From Cephalotus follicularis (Eukaryota; Streptophyta; Magnoliopsida; Oxalidales; Cephalotaceae): a stretch of 64,000 bases of DNA. Below, piece by piece: positions 46,796 through 58,532 of this stretch (positions within the stretch are counted from its first letter, which is position 1; each line of letters begins with the position of its first letter). The stretch spans positions 62,001 to 126,000 of the forward strand of contig BDDD01001451.1 in assembly GCA_001972305.1 (NCBI GenBank). The letters run 5' to 3'. The notes beneath the pieces are model-generated. The model searched no databases and was not told the DNA's origin. It was given only the letters and a program-made list of their open reading frames with translations. The position numbers and the translations under genes are program-made.

Positions 46796-49700
46796 CAAGG
46801 TTCCCATCCAATGGCTCACACCAATGAGGTCCTTAGCTGAGAAGAGGGATACAGAGAAGTATTACCGGTATCATCGTAACCACGGGCACGATACCGAGGA
46901 GTGCAGGCACCTAAAGAATCAGATAGAGGACCTGATTCGCAAAGGGCATCTAAGCAAGTATGTGGATAGGAATGCTCCTCAAGACAGAAGGGAGCGTCGA
47001 GAAGAGGCTCCATAACAAGCCGAGGAGCAACAGTCGAGAGGTGTGATACACACCATCTCTGGGGGGGTCGCGTCTGGCGGCGACCATAACAGGTCTAAGA
47101 AGGCCTATTCAAGGAAAACTTTACTGTGCAACGATACCAGCATAGAAAAATGTTGAAGATTGGTAGAGATGAGGAGGTGATATCCTTCTTTGAGGTGGAC
47201 TATGAGGGAGTACGTCTCCCTTTTGATGATCCCGTTGTGGTAACCCTGCAAGTAGAGCTATTCACAATGAAGAGGATCCTAATTGATAGCGGGAGCTCGA
47301 CTGATATCTTATACAAGCATGCTTTTGATCAACTGAGGATACCAGCCAACCAGTTAAGGCCCGTAAAAACTCCTCTGACGGGCTTCGCAGGAGAGATGGT
47401 CCATTCTCTGGGATCCATCGATCTCTCGGTGGTAGCAGGCACGACCCCACGTCAGACTCAAGTGCAGATGACGTTCCTGGTGGTGGACACACCAAGCCCT
47501 TATAATGCGATTGTCGGGCGGCCAGGTCTGAATTTGATGGAGGCTATAGTGTCCATGAGACATTTGTCAATGAAGTTCCCAACAAGATTTGGCGTGGGGG
47601 AAGTCAGAGGAGACCAACAGGTGGCAAGACAATGCTACAAAACTGTCATAATGGATAAGGGGAAGGAAAAGGTACTTCCTATAGCAAATGTGAAGCTCAG
47701 AGGGGAAGTGGAGCCCGAGCTCCCACAGCCTGTTGAAGATGTAGTACAAGTGCCCCTAGAGGAGGGCAATAATGAAAGAGTATTCCAAGTCAGCTCACAA
47801 CTTGGAGAGGTGGAGAAAGGGGAACTTATAACGTTCCTCAAAAGCAATAAGGACGTGTTTGCCTGGTCGGCAGAGGAGGTCCCTGGGATCAGCCCAGAGG
47901 TGATGGTACATAAGCTTAGCGTGGAACCTATGATACCTCCAACCAAGCAAAGGAAAAGGAATTTCGCTCCCGAGAGGCAGCAAGTAATAGAAGAAGAGGT
48001 GAGCAAGCTATTACAAGCAGGGTTCATTCAGGAAGTGCATTATTCTGACTGGCTGGCGAACCCGGTTCTGGTAAAAAAAGTAAATGGCAAGTGGAGGATG
48101 TGCATTGATTTCACTGATCTCAACAAAGCTTGCTCGAAGGATCACTTCCCTCTCCCGAAGATTGATCAGTTGGTGGATGCGACCTCAGGTTACAGAATGT
48201 TAAGCTTCTTGAATACCTACTCTGGGTATAATCAAATCCCCATGTATGGGCCCGATGAGAACAAGACAACTTTCATCACTGACAGGGGCATGTATTGTTA
48301 CAAGGTCATGCCCTTCAGATTGAATAATGCAAATGCGACCTACCAAAGATTGGTAAACAAGATCTTTGAGCCTCAGATCGGGAGAAATATGGAGGTTTAC
48401 ATTGACAACATGTTCGTCAAGACACCAACGAGGAGCCCCCATATTAAAGACTTGGAGGAAACTTTTGAGGTACTAAGAAGATATAAAATGAAGCTCAATC
48501 CTTCCAAGTATACTTTCGAGGTCACTTCTAGTAAGTTCCTCGGGTTCATGGTCTCGAGCATAGGAATAGAGGCCAACCCAAAGAAAATCTCAGCAATTCA
48601 GAGCATGAGGCATTCTCAGACTATCAGGGATATACAAAAGTTGAAAGGCAGAATAGCCGCCCTGAGCAGGTTTGTTTCAAAGTCGGTAGAGAAGTGCCTT
48701 CCTTTTTTCAAGATGTTGAGAGATCCCAAGGGATTTTTTTGGTCGGACGAGTGTCAAGCAGCCTTGATGAGGAAGACTTGTATTTGTGCCTTGCGGCAAC
48801 ATCAGGCGCAGTGAGTGTAGTGCTTGTTAGGGAAGAGGAAAAGTTCAAAAGCTAGTGTACTATGTGGGCAAAGATTTGAATAATGCTGAGGGAAGGTATC
48901 TGGAGGTAGAAAAAGATGCTTATGCTCTGATTATAGCGGCGAGGAAATTGAGACCTTACTTTCAAGCCGACACCATCAAAGTCCTGACCGACAGGCCACT
49001 TAGACAAGTACTGGCAAAGCCTGAGACGTCGGGCATATTGATTAAGTGGTCGGTCGGATTAGGCGAGTATGATGTGAAGTTTGAAGTCAAACTAAAAATA
49101 AAGTCACAGGTCTTGGCTGACTTTGTAGGAGATCATACACCTACGGAGTGTATGGAAGAGGACACCTTTGAAGATGAGAAGGAGTTATGGAAGTTATCTG
49201 TGGATGGCTCATCCAGCGTCACCGGCAATAGAGCAGGTTTGGTGTTAACTAGTCCGGATGGGTGGACCTTGGAGTATGCTCTGAGATTCGGATTCAAAGC
49301 TACAAATAATGAAGTCGAGTGGGAAGCTTTGATCGCTGGACTGACAATTGCAAAGCACTTGAATGTTCAAAAAATAGAGGCCTCTAGTGATTCTCAGCTG
49401 GTAGTTGGTCTGGTGAGTGGGGAGTATGAAGCCAGAGAAGATTCCATGGCTAAGTACTTAGCACACGTTCAGAGTTTGAAGTCGGTTTTCCAAATATTTA
49501 GAGTCTTGAAGGTACCCAGAGCAGAAAACGCCCGAGCAGACCAGTTGTCTAAACTAGCCACAGCGGAGGAGTTGGAGAAAAATCAAACTGTGCTAGTAGA
49601 CTATCTAGATAGGCCCACCATTTAAGAGATTGATGTGATGGATATAGATGCATCACAGCAGCCAAACTGGATGACTCCATTCATCAGTTGGCTAAGGAAT

Positions 49701-50900
49701 GGAATTTTGCCCGAAGAACCCTCGGAGGCGAGAAAATTGGTGTAAATATCGAATAGATATCAACTCCAAGATGAGATCCTTTACAAAAGGTCTTTTTCTT
49801 TTCCTTGACTGAGATGCTTGACTCCCCTAGAGGCCGATTATACTCGAAGGGAAGTCCGTAAAGGGGTATGTGGCAATCACACGGGGGGCAGAACCTTGTC
49901 CAACAAATTGCTGAGGCAGGGCTATTTCTGGTCGATCATGCACCAGGATGCCATTGATCTAGTAAGGAAGTGTGATAAGTGTCAGATAAATGCTAACATA
50001 AGCAGAAGACCTTCACAGTATTTGACGTCTATCACGGCCCCTTGGCCCTTTGCACAATGGGGAATGGACTTCGTCGGACCATTACCAGTGGCAACAGGGT
50101 AGAGGAAGTATCTCATTGTGGCAGCGGACTATTTTACCAAATGGGTAGAAGCTGAGCCACCGGCTACAATTACAGAGAAGAACACGTAAATTTTTGTATG
50201 GAAATCAATCATCTATAGATTCGGAGTCCCGAGGCTAATAGTCTCAGATAATGGGAAACAGTTTGACTGCTAAGCATTCCGTGATTTTTGCAAAGAGTGG
50301 AGAATTGAGCATAGGCTTGCCTCAGTAGCCTAGCCCTAAAGCAATGGACAAGCCGAGGTGATTAACAGAGAAATCATCTCAAGCTTAAATAAGCGCCTTG
50401 AAGATAGCAATAGTAGATGGACAGAGGAGCTACCAAGTGTACTGTGGGCTTATAGAACCACTCATCGGACCACAACTGGTGAGTCCCCATACAGCCTTTG
50501 TTTCAGAGCAGAAGCTATGATACCGGTGGAATTTGGAGTGTAGTCACTAAGGGTTGTGCATTTCAGTGAGGAAAATAATGAAGAAGGATTGAGAAACCTC
50601 CTTGATTTAGTGGAAGAGCTCAGAGATAAGGCAGCCATCAAAGTTGCAGCCTAACAACAGAGGGTGAGCCGTTATTACAATAAAAGGGTAAACCCTTGAC
50701 CACTAAAGGAAGGAGATCTAGTCCTTCGTAATGCAGCTGTAGCAGATCCGACTGGTACCAGAGGAAAGCTAGCCCTACTTGGGAAGGGCCTTATAAGGTG
50801 AAAAGAGTGCTCCAACCAGGAACATTCAAATTTGAAACTCCAGGGGGCAAAGATATTCCTAGATCTTGGAATGCCGAGCATATGAGGAAATACTACCAAT
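46796..50900 (+). pseudogene. pol: Tat gag end and pol of element F
   Basis: Gag end: 'YHRNHGHDTEECRHLKNQIEDLIRKGHL'. Protease (about 47150-47600): 'ILIDSGSSTDILYKHAFDQL' with D-S-G. RT (about 47640-48600): 'MCIDFTDLNKACSKDHFPLP', 'YSGYNQIPMYGPDENKT', then a YIDNMF motif at the catalytic Y-x-D-D position. First RNase H (about 48780-49140): 'YYVGKDLNNAEGRYLEVEKDAYALI'. Second, archaeal-like RNase H (49180-49600): 'KLSVDGSSSVTGNRAGLVL' and 'ASSDSQLVVGLVSGEYEAR'. Integrase (about 49650-50900): 'LLRQGYFWSIMHQDAIDLVRKCDKCQ' and 'WGMDFVGPLPVATG'. Same order as E. Several breaks. Confidence 0.8.
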
Positions 50901-50929
50901 GATTTTTGTAAGTTGTACAAATTCAAGAT

Positions 50930-51940
50930 ATCAATAAAGTTGAATTTTTTTCCAAAAAGTGCTTGTTCAAGATCATAGTTACAAGTTTGCAGGGGACTGA
51001 GGGCCCAACGTTCATGTCCTTAAACCTCTGAACAGCCACCGCTCAACTCCCTAAATCAAGAAGGTTTAATGCAAGCGTGTCCGACCATGCTCCCAAGGGA
51101 GCAGTCAGAGCAGGCCTTGATACCGAACCCGAGCTCTTCAAATCTTATGAAAACATAAAAATCCTAAGGGAGTAAAGCAAAATACAGACTAAAGTCTCGA
51201 ACAGACCAAGGTCTCAAATCATAAAAGACTCATTCCTAGGAGAGCAAAAGTCTCCTTCCTAGGAGCGCAAAAGAATCCTTCCGAGGAGCGCAAAAGACTC
51301 CTTCTGAGGAGCGCCAAAGACTCCTTCTGAGGAGCACCTAAAAGTACACTTACAAAAGACTCCTCAGGGAGAAAACTCAACAAGACTCCCAAGGAAGCAA
51401 ACACCGGTGGGCATTTCTTTGTCCGACCAGGCCAATATCGTGTCTTGAGAGGCGAACCCATAAGAACTCACAACGATCAAGTTCGTTGGAATGAGCACTT
51501 TGAAATAAGTGTCCCCATGAGGGCTGCTAGCTCAAACGACCTGGTCTAGAATATAATGGATCAAACGAGATCCTGCTTGGTAAACCCGTAAGAACTTGTC
51601 CGAACAAACATAAAACTTAGTCTACGAACACTTAAGAACTCGTAAAGATTAAGTCTCTTTGCCTAAGAACTTTTTGAACAAAGTGTCCTAAGGGGACTTG
51701 AAAGCTTAGGTACCTCGGTCTGAAAAATGAAGGACCATAGCGCTAATCTATAAGTTGGACTAAATGAAATTTCCAAAGGGAAATGAAAGTGCTCAGAAAT
51801 AGCTCAAGCATACAATGCAAAAAAGCGGAGTACATAAAGAAAAGACACAGTAATCGCGAAAACTCTTTTATTTATACTTGGTAGAAGAGTACAAGTTGCA
51901 AAAGGAACATTGCAAGGAAAAAGAAAAAACCAAAGCTACA
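50930..51940 (+). other. 3' noncoding modules of element F
   Basis: The hairpin minisatellite (about 51225-51395) has units such as GACTCCTTCTGAGGAGCGC, each able to fold as CTCC/GGAG. It is followed by the paired ~190-bp modules (about 51430-51790) with 'cataagaactc', 'aagtgtccccat' and 'aagtgtcctaagg' words. Same order in A and E. No plus-strand coding sequence. Confidence 0.7.
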
Positions 51941-51943
51941 AAA

Positions 51944-54190
51944 CTAAGTTTCGGGAGCTGAGGTTTCTTGATCATCCACGGGCAGAGGAGCCTCGAAGGG
52001 TTCAGTCAGAGGAGGTTGAGAAGTTACAAGCTTTGATCTAGGTGGCAAAGAAGAAGAGCCCACAGCACGATCCAAGGTTAGGATGACCACATCTGGGGGA
52101 CCCGGTTCTCTGTGCCTCATCTCCTTCCCCAGCAGGATGAGCCCCTTTTTCAAAAGCAAGCCCAACTTTATCTTCCTCAGCTTCGTAGCCCTCGGGATAG
52201 AAGTCAAAGGCATTGGAAGCTCGGCAGCAAGAGATTACAGTTAAAGGAACCTCGGGATGAAGAGTTGAGACCCAGTTTCGGCAAGCGTAGAAGCCCCGAT
52301 GAAATAATTGGCGGATTCCTTAAAAACTTCATCACCAAAAGCATTAGAGGCTTTATAGTCCTCTATGGAGGCCTCCATCAGTGAGTGTAACTCGTCCGAG
52401 GACTTGAACTCCGTCAAATCCTTCTCCACTGCATTATTCACCCGAGCTTTGTCTCTGCTCCAGCAACCCTCAAATTTCTCCTCCACCGCTCGCCCCAGCT
52501 TACTGACGCGCGAGAACTCCTTCTCCGCTAGCTTCTTCTCCTCAACGGCTCACTTTTTCTCCTCAACAATGGAATCCTGAGGCCTGAGAACCTCCTCCAG
52601 CTGAGCCTTGACCGAGCGAGCGGTCTCTTTGAGATTCGCTACTTCACCCATCAGCTTGTCATTCCTCTCAAGAATGGTCAAGAAGTTCTCCACCAGTAGC
52701 TGGGTATCATTCAGATCCTGCCAGAGAAAGATGAGGGTTAGAGAAAAAGCAAAAAATGTAATCGAAAGAAGGCAGAAGAAATCACTTACCCTAAAGTGGC
52801 TCCAAAGGCAATTGAGCATTAGCACCTCATTGGTCCAGTCCTTCCTCGCTTTAATATCTGTCGGGAAGAAGCACAGTTGGCTGAGCACAAAAGGAACCCC
52901 GGGAGTGTTCAGGCTCAGACTTGAACTCCCCAAGGACTCCAGCTCATTGATCATACTATTTACATCCCGAGGAGTAGGCAGCAGAACTGGATTATGAGGG
53001 CCAGCGCCAAGAGCAGCGCTGTCCTTGGCCTCTTTCCCCTTTTGCTTTTCTTTTCGAGAGGGATAGGAAGAGCACTATGGGAACGCTCGTCTGCCGTCCG
53101 CTTGCTTTTGGCCCCTTTCTTGGCAGCATCAGAAGCACCGCTTCTCTCAGCCATAACAGTCTTCTCCTTCTGCTTAGACCCCTCGGCAGCAACTTTTTCT
53201 TTCTGCTTTGATCCCTCAGTAGAAATTGGCTGCTTATTCATCTTGGTAACCTTCAAGATCTCATCCAAGTTGTGTCAAGAAGCCATTGCTGCAAAAAGCC
53301 ATAGAGATTACAAGATCAAAAGCATAGCAAAAAAAGATAAAAGAATGAGAGAAATATAAAAGCTTAAGGTGGAGGAGACAAAGGCTTTATACAGTTTTCT
53401 TCCTCGGCCAACAGCCGAGCCTCGGGTTCATCCCAGACGTCACCATCCCTTTCTCTCTCTACCCCAACTGGGATCTCTTCCTCTTCATCCAGGCAAAATC
53501 GTCGGCCCAAGGACATGCTTAGTCCAACCCAACAAAGGCGGTCCTCCCAGGCAGTATCATTCACCCCCTCGGGTTCCAGAGCAGAGAGTCTTGCCAGGTC
53601 GGCCTTCTTAGCTAACGACAGATTGGACTTCTTGTTGAGTTTTTGAACATCTAGGGAGTCCGACCACTGGCAAGGGATGAAATCAGGGAGGTTCTTAACA
53701 AGAAAGTGCCTCTCTCTCCAGCCATTGACGGATTTGGTAGGCTCCACCAGAAGCTTCTTGGTCAGTCCACTACGGCTGGAATAGTGCAAGTGGATCTTGA
53801 AATGATCCAGGATCTCAATAGCGAAAGGCAGAAGCGGGAACCTCAGACCATGTTCTAGAGCATCCGAGAATACCGAAAAAATCCATGGTCTGATCTCGGT
53901 CACCTCTTTGCGATCGCTTGGAAGGTCGTATACCAGGCTTCTTGGAAAGACATATTTGTGGGCCAATGCTTTCACTTTCTCTTGGTTGAGCACATTTTTT
54001 TCAAAATCGACCCTAAACTCTTGGGTCCCCGCTCTATTGGAGGAAGTTTCGTGAGCACCCACGGCGGTGGCATCCATCACAACCTCAGCATCTAAAGGAC
54101 GCTCGGCTATGGTCACGCCCCCAGTCAGGCGGTTCGCCACGTCCGGTTTGTTAACTTGTCTGGAGGTTTGCTTGGTTTCGGCTCTTTGGA
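51944..54190 (-). pseudogene. Tat antisense ORF (Transposase_28-like), element F
   Basis: Antisense to element F. In sense order: a start region containing ETKQTSRQ, a middle with 'FRVDFEKNVLNQEKVKALAHKY' and 'VFSDALEHGLRFPLLPFAIEIL', then 'LLVEPTKSVNGWRERHFLVKNL' and 'WSDSLDVQKLNKKSNLSLAKKADL'. These are the core words of the same family as in E. After intron-like gap 1 (53392-53289) a Lys/Arg-rich segment follows, and after gap 2 (52789-52718) coiled-coil-like Glu/Lys segments, ending with 'DDQETSAPET'. Element A ends in a similar Q-E-(T/A) acidic tail. Function unknown; a few breaks. Confidence 0.75.
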
Positions 54191-54194
54191 ATTT

Positions 54195-54197
<3 letters not shown>

Positions 54198-54233
<36 letters not shown>
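54198..54233. repeat. (GA)n microsatellite
   Basis: About 17 uninterrupted AG units. On the sense strand of the antisense ORF this is a CT run in its leader, between the TATA-like word near 54430 and the coding start. In element E the same leader is CT-rich but not a pure dinucleotide run. Confidence 0.9.
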
Positions 54234-54237
<4 letters not shown>

Positions 54238-54554
54238 GAAGAGGCAGAGAGAAACCCTAAGGAAGACTGGGCTGTTTTTCAAAAATAAATAAAACCAGAA
54301 AAGAGCCTCACGGGAAATTATCAAAGAAGACTAGGAGAGAAACCGATTGGAAATCTGGAGATGTCAAGAATCAGAAAATCAAGAGCTCTAGGGATTCAAG
54401 GAAGGGTAAAGAGGCTTCTCTGAGAAGACAATGTCTTTTAAATGACGAGGGGTCAAATTCAGACCATTGGATCTCACAGGGGCTAAACGGTTGAGATCAA
54501 ACCCATCAAATCGAGGGCGGAAAGCGAAGAGCTAACGAGCGGAAAATGAAAAGG

Positions 54555-55241
54555 TGTGAGCGTTACGGAAGCTTGCCCTACCTTATTGAAGTTAATATCC
54601 AAATTGGGCTGACCAGTGGCGGCCCAATAGCCAAATCAGGCTTTGAAAATATGTTACGGCCCTGCTCAGAATCAAGCCATACCACAAATGGTTTTCTTCC
54701 CCTGTCAGGCCCAGAGAAAAGAAAACCAGGGGGGCATATGATATGGGAAAAATCTTCCATTAAAATACCGACACGTGTCCTAGGGAGAATAGGACAAGTT
54801 TCCTTCAGGGCTACTGACACGTGGTCCGGCATTATACAAAATCTAGCAAGATAGCGCATATAACGTTCAGGCGCCAAATCCGGTGGAGAATCAGAGAAAT
54901 CCCTAAATGCTTGGCATTTCCTTAGGGGAACGCAAATCACCTCCGATAGCTTAGAAAAAAAGTTACAATTCATCCTTTATAAATACTAGAATCAAAGACA
55001 TAACGAATGTCCGCCATTTTTACACACTTAAAGCACCCTGTAATTGTCTTTCTCTGCTTTTCACTGACTTAAGCATCGGAGTATCCCCGGGAGTAAACCT
55101 TCTTGGACCTACGATCAGTTTAACTTCTTTGTGCAGGGAAAACGATTATATACTCATTCTCGGAGCATTCGCAGCGTTTCTCTTAACAAATCAAGCCCTT
55201 CCACGTAAGGGACTGTTGAGGAGAGGATTTTTACATCAACA
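54555..55241 (+). repeat. 3' LTR of Tat element F
   Basis: 687 bp, starting TGTGAGCGTTACGG after a purine tract (GGAAAATGAAAAGG, 54541-54554) and ending TTTTTACATCAACA. TATA box TATAAATA at 54978-54985. The 3' half aligns by eye with the LTR of element A (GCATCGGAGTATCCCC, GGGAAAACGATTA words). The U3 includes GGCGCCAAATCCGGTGGA, shared with element E. Confidence 0.75.
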
Positions 55242-55369
55242 ATAACCATTATACAATTAATATTAAACTCAAATTCTTTTTATAGTTGGCCATATCATTA
55301 TTTTTATAACCAGTATACTATTAATATTAAACTCAAATTCTTTTTATAGTTGGCCATATCATTGTTTTA
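55242..55369. repeat. 64-bp tandem duplication at the LTR edge
   Basis: Two copies, 55242-55305 and 55306-55369, starting ATAACCA and containing CTCAAATTCTTTTTATAG and TTGGCCATATCATT, with few differences. The first copy begins at the base after the LTR of element F. Confidence 0.85.
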
Positions 55370-57772
55370 ATAGGTACCATATGTTCATTTTCATAGAAAG
55401 TGCAAAAAACATTAAATAGTTACCAAAATTTTATAATATAACGTGTAAAGGAATTGTAGTATTGTAATTGTTCTATTATATTAGTTATGTTGTGCTTAAT
55501 TATTACTGTTAAAAAATCATAATCATGAATATAAAATAGCAGTATACTTACAAATACTTTGATATTAGAATATGTTCTTGATCAACGGAGTTACTACTAG
55601 AGTTTCTCCGGTTCAAACCACGTTCACAAATCCTAGAAACGATTGGTGATGTTTCTATAGTTAAGGAAGATAATCTTATTGAGAGATGAGAGGGAGAGAG
55701 CATATGTTTTGTTCTACTGACGAACACATAATAAACCAGGAGTTTCATATCTCTTTATAACATTGAAAAGAGACGTTAATATAACTCCCAGTAGTTATCT
55801 AACTGCCTGGGAGTTAGATAGAACCCACCCATTTCATGTGGGTGGTTCATGGGTCATGGTCAGGTCAAACCCGACCCATATACTAACAGCTCCCACTCCC
55901 CCACATGACATAAAGTATCTCTACAATCAAATTCTCAACCTCTCATAACTCTTCATATAGGAAATGGAACGTGTGACCTCACGAACAGAACACATCATAT
56001 GAATGTTGTATTAAGTCATCACCAAACTAACACAGCATATCACTAAGAAAAACATATCTCGTTTATGCCCCAGAAAATTCGACTACACTGGACATAGCAT
56101 TTTCAATCCCTCGTATAATGAACAATGCTATACCCCTCTAATGTATCATGTACTCATGACTTGTATACGGAGCTAAATCCGATACAGTCGCCTAGGCAAT
56201 GAGTTACACAACATGATGTATTATCGTACTTTCTTCCCAAAACACTCATGTCAATAAAATTTGACTCAACTGATTTCCTAGACATGTCCCATGAAATCGT
56301 ATTAATCATGATTATAGGGTACATACTAAGGTAGCAACATTGAGTTTCCTCTTCTTGACATAGTTTCTCGTCAATAAGGGCACAAGAAGAATCATGTAAA
56401 AAATGATTCAAGTGACTCACACAGTGACAAAGGATGGATTTACTTGCCACTCTCACTAACGGTCGACTTTCAGCACATACAGTATGAAATGTATGCTATG
56501 GCATTTTTCCCAAAACATGGGCATGTCACTATACAAATGAAATTAGAGAACACCATATGAATCTTGGTCTAATCGCTATTCTAGCGCCTAACCTGAGTTT
56601 TTCAGCACAATTACTATCTCAAAGTATTGTCTAAAATCTCATATTCAGCTATAGACAGGCTACATGGAGTTGTGGTGATACTCCATGATCGACCAAGTAT
56701 ATAGGTCTCATCTTAGCTCTAACTAAGGTGACATATAGTATATAATCTAACTTTGCTCAACTTCTAGGAACTCAAAGTTTAAACGTCTCAACTTGCTCGC
56801 TATCTTAGCGCCAAGGTGATTTACCTGTGTGAGTAAGTCAAATCAAGCCTGGTGACATCTTTACAAGAATGTGTATTATAAAAGAAGCATTCCATAATAA
56901 ACCACACATAATTATATAAGGAATGACTAAAAAGTTTACATATGTCATCATACAAGTTAATAGAAATATTAACAAACACACGTATTAAATCCTACATAAC
57001 CCCATGCTTCTAGCATGAGAAAGAAACACATCTCTAGCAATAGGCTTAATCAAGGGATCAGCCATCATCATGCCAGAAGAGATATGATGCAGGATCACCT
57101 CACCACGTGCTACCATGTCTCTAATGAAGTGATAACGAACATCAATATGTTTGGTCTTCCCATGGTACTTGGGATCCCTAACATATGCCAATGTAGCCGT
57201 ACTATCACAGTACATAAGAACAGGCCCTTTGGAATGGGTCGTAACATCTAACCGCTGCAAAAATCTCCTTAGCCATACAGCTTCCTGAACCGCTGCAGAA
57301 CAAGCCACATATTCTGCTTCCATTGTTGAAAGGGCAATGCAAGTTTGCTTTTTACTGCTCCAAGAGATAGCACCACCACCAAGTATGAACGCATACCCTG
57401 AAGTGGACTTTCTCCCATCTCTATCACTAGCCCAATCAGCATCACTATAACCTCTCAGTCTTAAGTCACCTCCATGATAACATAAGACGAGGTCAACTGT
57501 ACCACAAAGGTATCGCAGTATTCTCTTAACAGCTATCCAATGAGCTTCTCCTGGATTACTCTGATAACGACTGACCATGCCAACTGCATAGCAAATGTCG
57601 GGTCGTGTACACATCATAACATACATCAGACTCCCTACAGCAGCCGCATATGGTACTTTGGACATGCGAATCTTTTCTTCTTTATTCTTAGGACATTGAT
57701 CCAAGCTTAAAGTAGATCCTTTTTCCATTGGGGTATCAACAGGTTTCGAGTTATGCATGCGAAAAAAAAAAC
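55370..57772 (-). mobile_element. Ty1/copia element I, 3' portion
   Basis: Minus-strand copia element. Parts in plus-strand order: 3' LTR ending at 55888 (sense start TGTTAGTATATGG), polypurine tract (55889-55903, sense GTGGGGGAGTGGGAGC), about 1.1 kb of 3' noncoding sequence, and RT/RNase H to the pol end (56985 upward). The left LTR edge is not fixed; a TG at 55560 would give 329 bp. A sense TATA-like TATAAAGAG lies at 55751-55759. Element H interrupts it at about 57773, so its 5' parts should lie beyond the right edge of the window. Confidence 0.75.
56985..57765 (-). pseudogene. pol: copia RT end and RNase H, element I
   Basis: On the minus strand: 'HNSKPVDTPMEKGSTLSLDQCP', 'VPYAAAVGSLMYVMMCTRPDICYAVG' and 'HWIAVKRILRYLCGT' (end of copia RT). 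Then RNase H with 'GYSDADWASDRDGRKSTSGY', 'ALSTMEAEYVACSAA' and 'KHIDVRYHFIRDMV', and the usual C-terminus. It is open over this whole piece, and all expected acidic residues appear present in the family motifs. Only the 3' end of pol is here. Confidence 0.85.
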
Positions 57773-58532
57773 TGTTTTTAATAAAATTGGATTTTATACA
57801 TTTTGGCACTTAGAAAATCAAAAATCATTACTTGATTTAGTGGGAGTTTGATTAGTTAACAATCCTTGAATTAAATTGAATAATTGGTTATTATTTATGG
57901 CATTTGTTTTATTTGTGCTTTATAATATTAGATATTATATATAAGTCTTATGCACAATGGATGGCCCGAAAAAGGACATTGAACTAGTTTATGGTTTTCT
58001 GTGTGTGGATGGATGTTATTTATTTATTATTTTAAAGGTCTATAATAAGGTGTCTGCGTGCACCATTTATTTTTCCTTACTTTTGTTATTTCTCCTTGTA
58101 TTTTTAAATGTAATTTTCTTTTCAAAATGTAAGGTACTTTTATGTAAATGAAGTCCTTGCAAGGAGAGATGGAGGAAAGGAGAAATGGAGTACAAGACTT
58201 TTGAATGCCATGTATGCATGGTTATTGTTGTAATAAATAGATTTAAATCTTTACACCTAGGAAGACCTAATAGTGACTTTGGGCTCAAGTCATTACTAAT
58301 AATGTCCTTGCCAATCCATTGACGTATTTTATAAATATGTCCAAGGTGCATAAGGTACTCGTCTTACATGCTAATCCGTAATTAATTGGAATTGGCTAAA
58401 ACAACTAATAAATTAATTAATGGCTCGGTATTTAAAATTTGATACCGCAAATTCCCTCACTTTAATAATAAGTCTTAACGTAGGAACCCATGCCTTCCAC
58501 AATTTTCGTTGAGTAGTGTTCCTGGGTTGTTG

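Larger units (their letters stand above)
46796..55241 (+). mobile_element. Ty3/gypsy Tat-lineage element F (5' part absent)
   Basis: Plus-strand Tat element beginning inside gag where the LTR of C ends. In order: gag end (46796-47015), protease, RT, two RNases H and integrase (47126-50900), 3' noncoding modules (50930-51940), antisense ORF (about 54190-51944) and 3' LTR (54555-55241). It faces element E head to head. Many breaks (ten or so). No 5' LTR, hence no LTR date. Confidence 0.85.
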
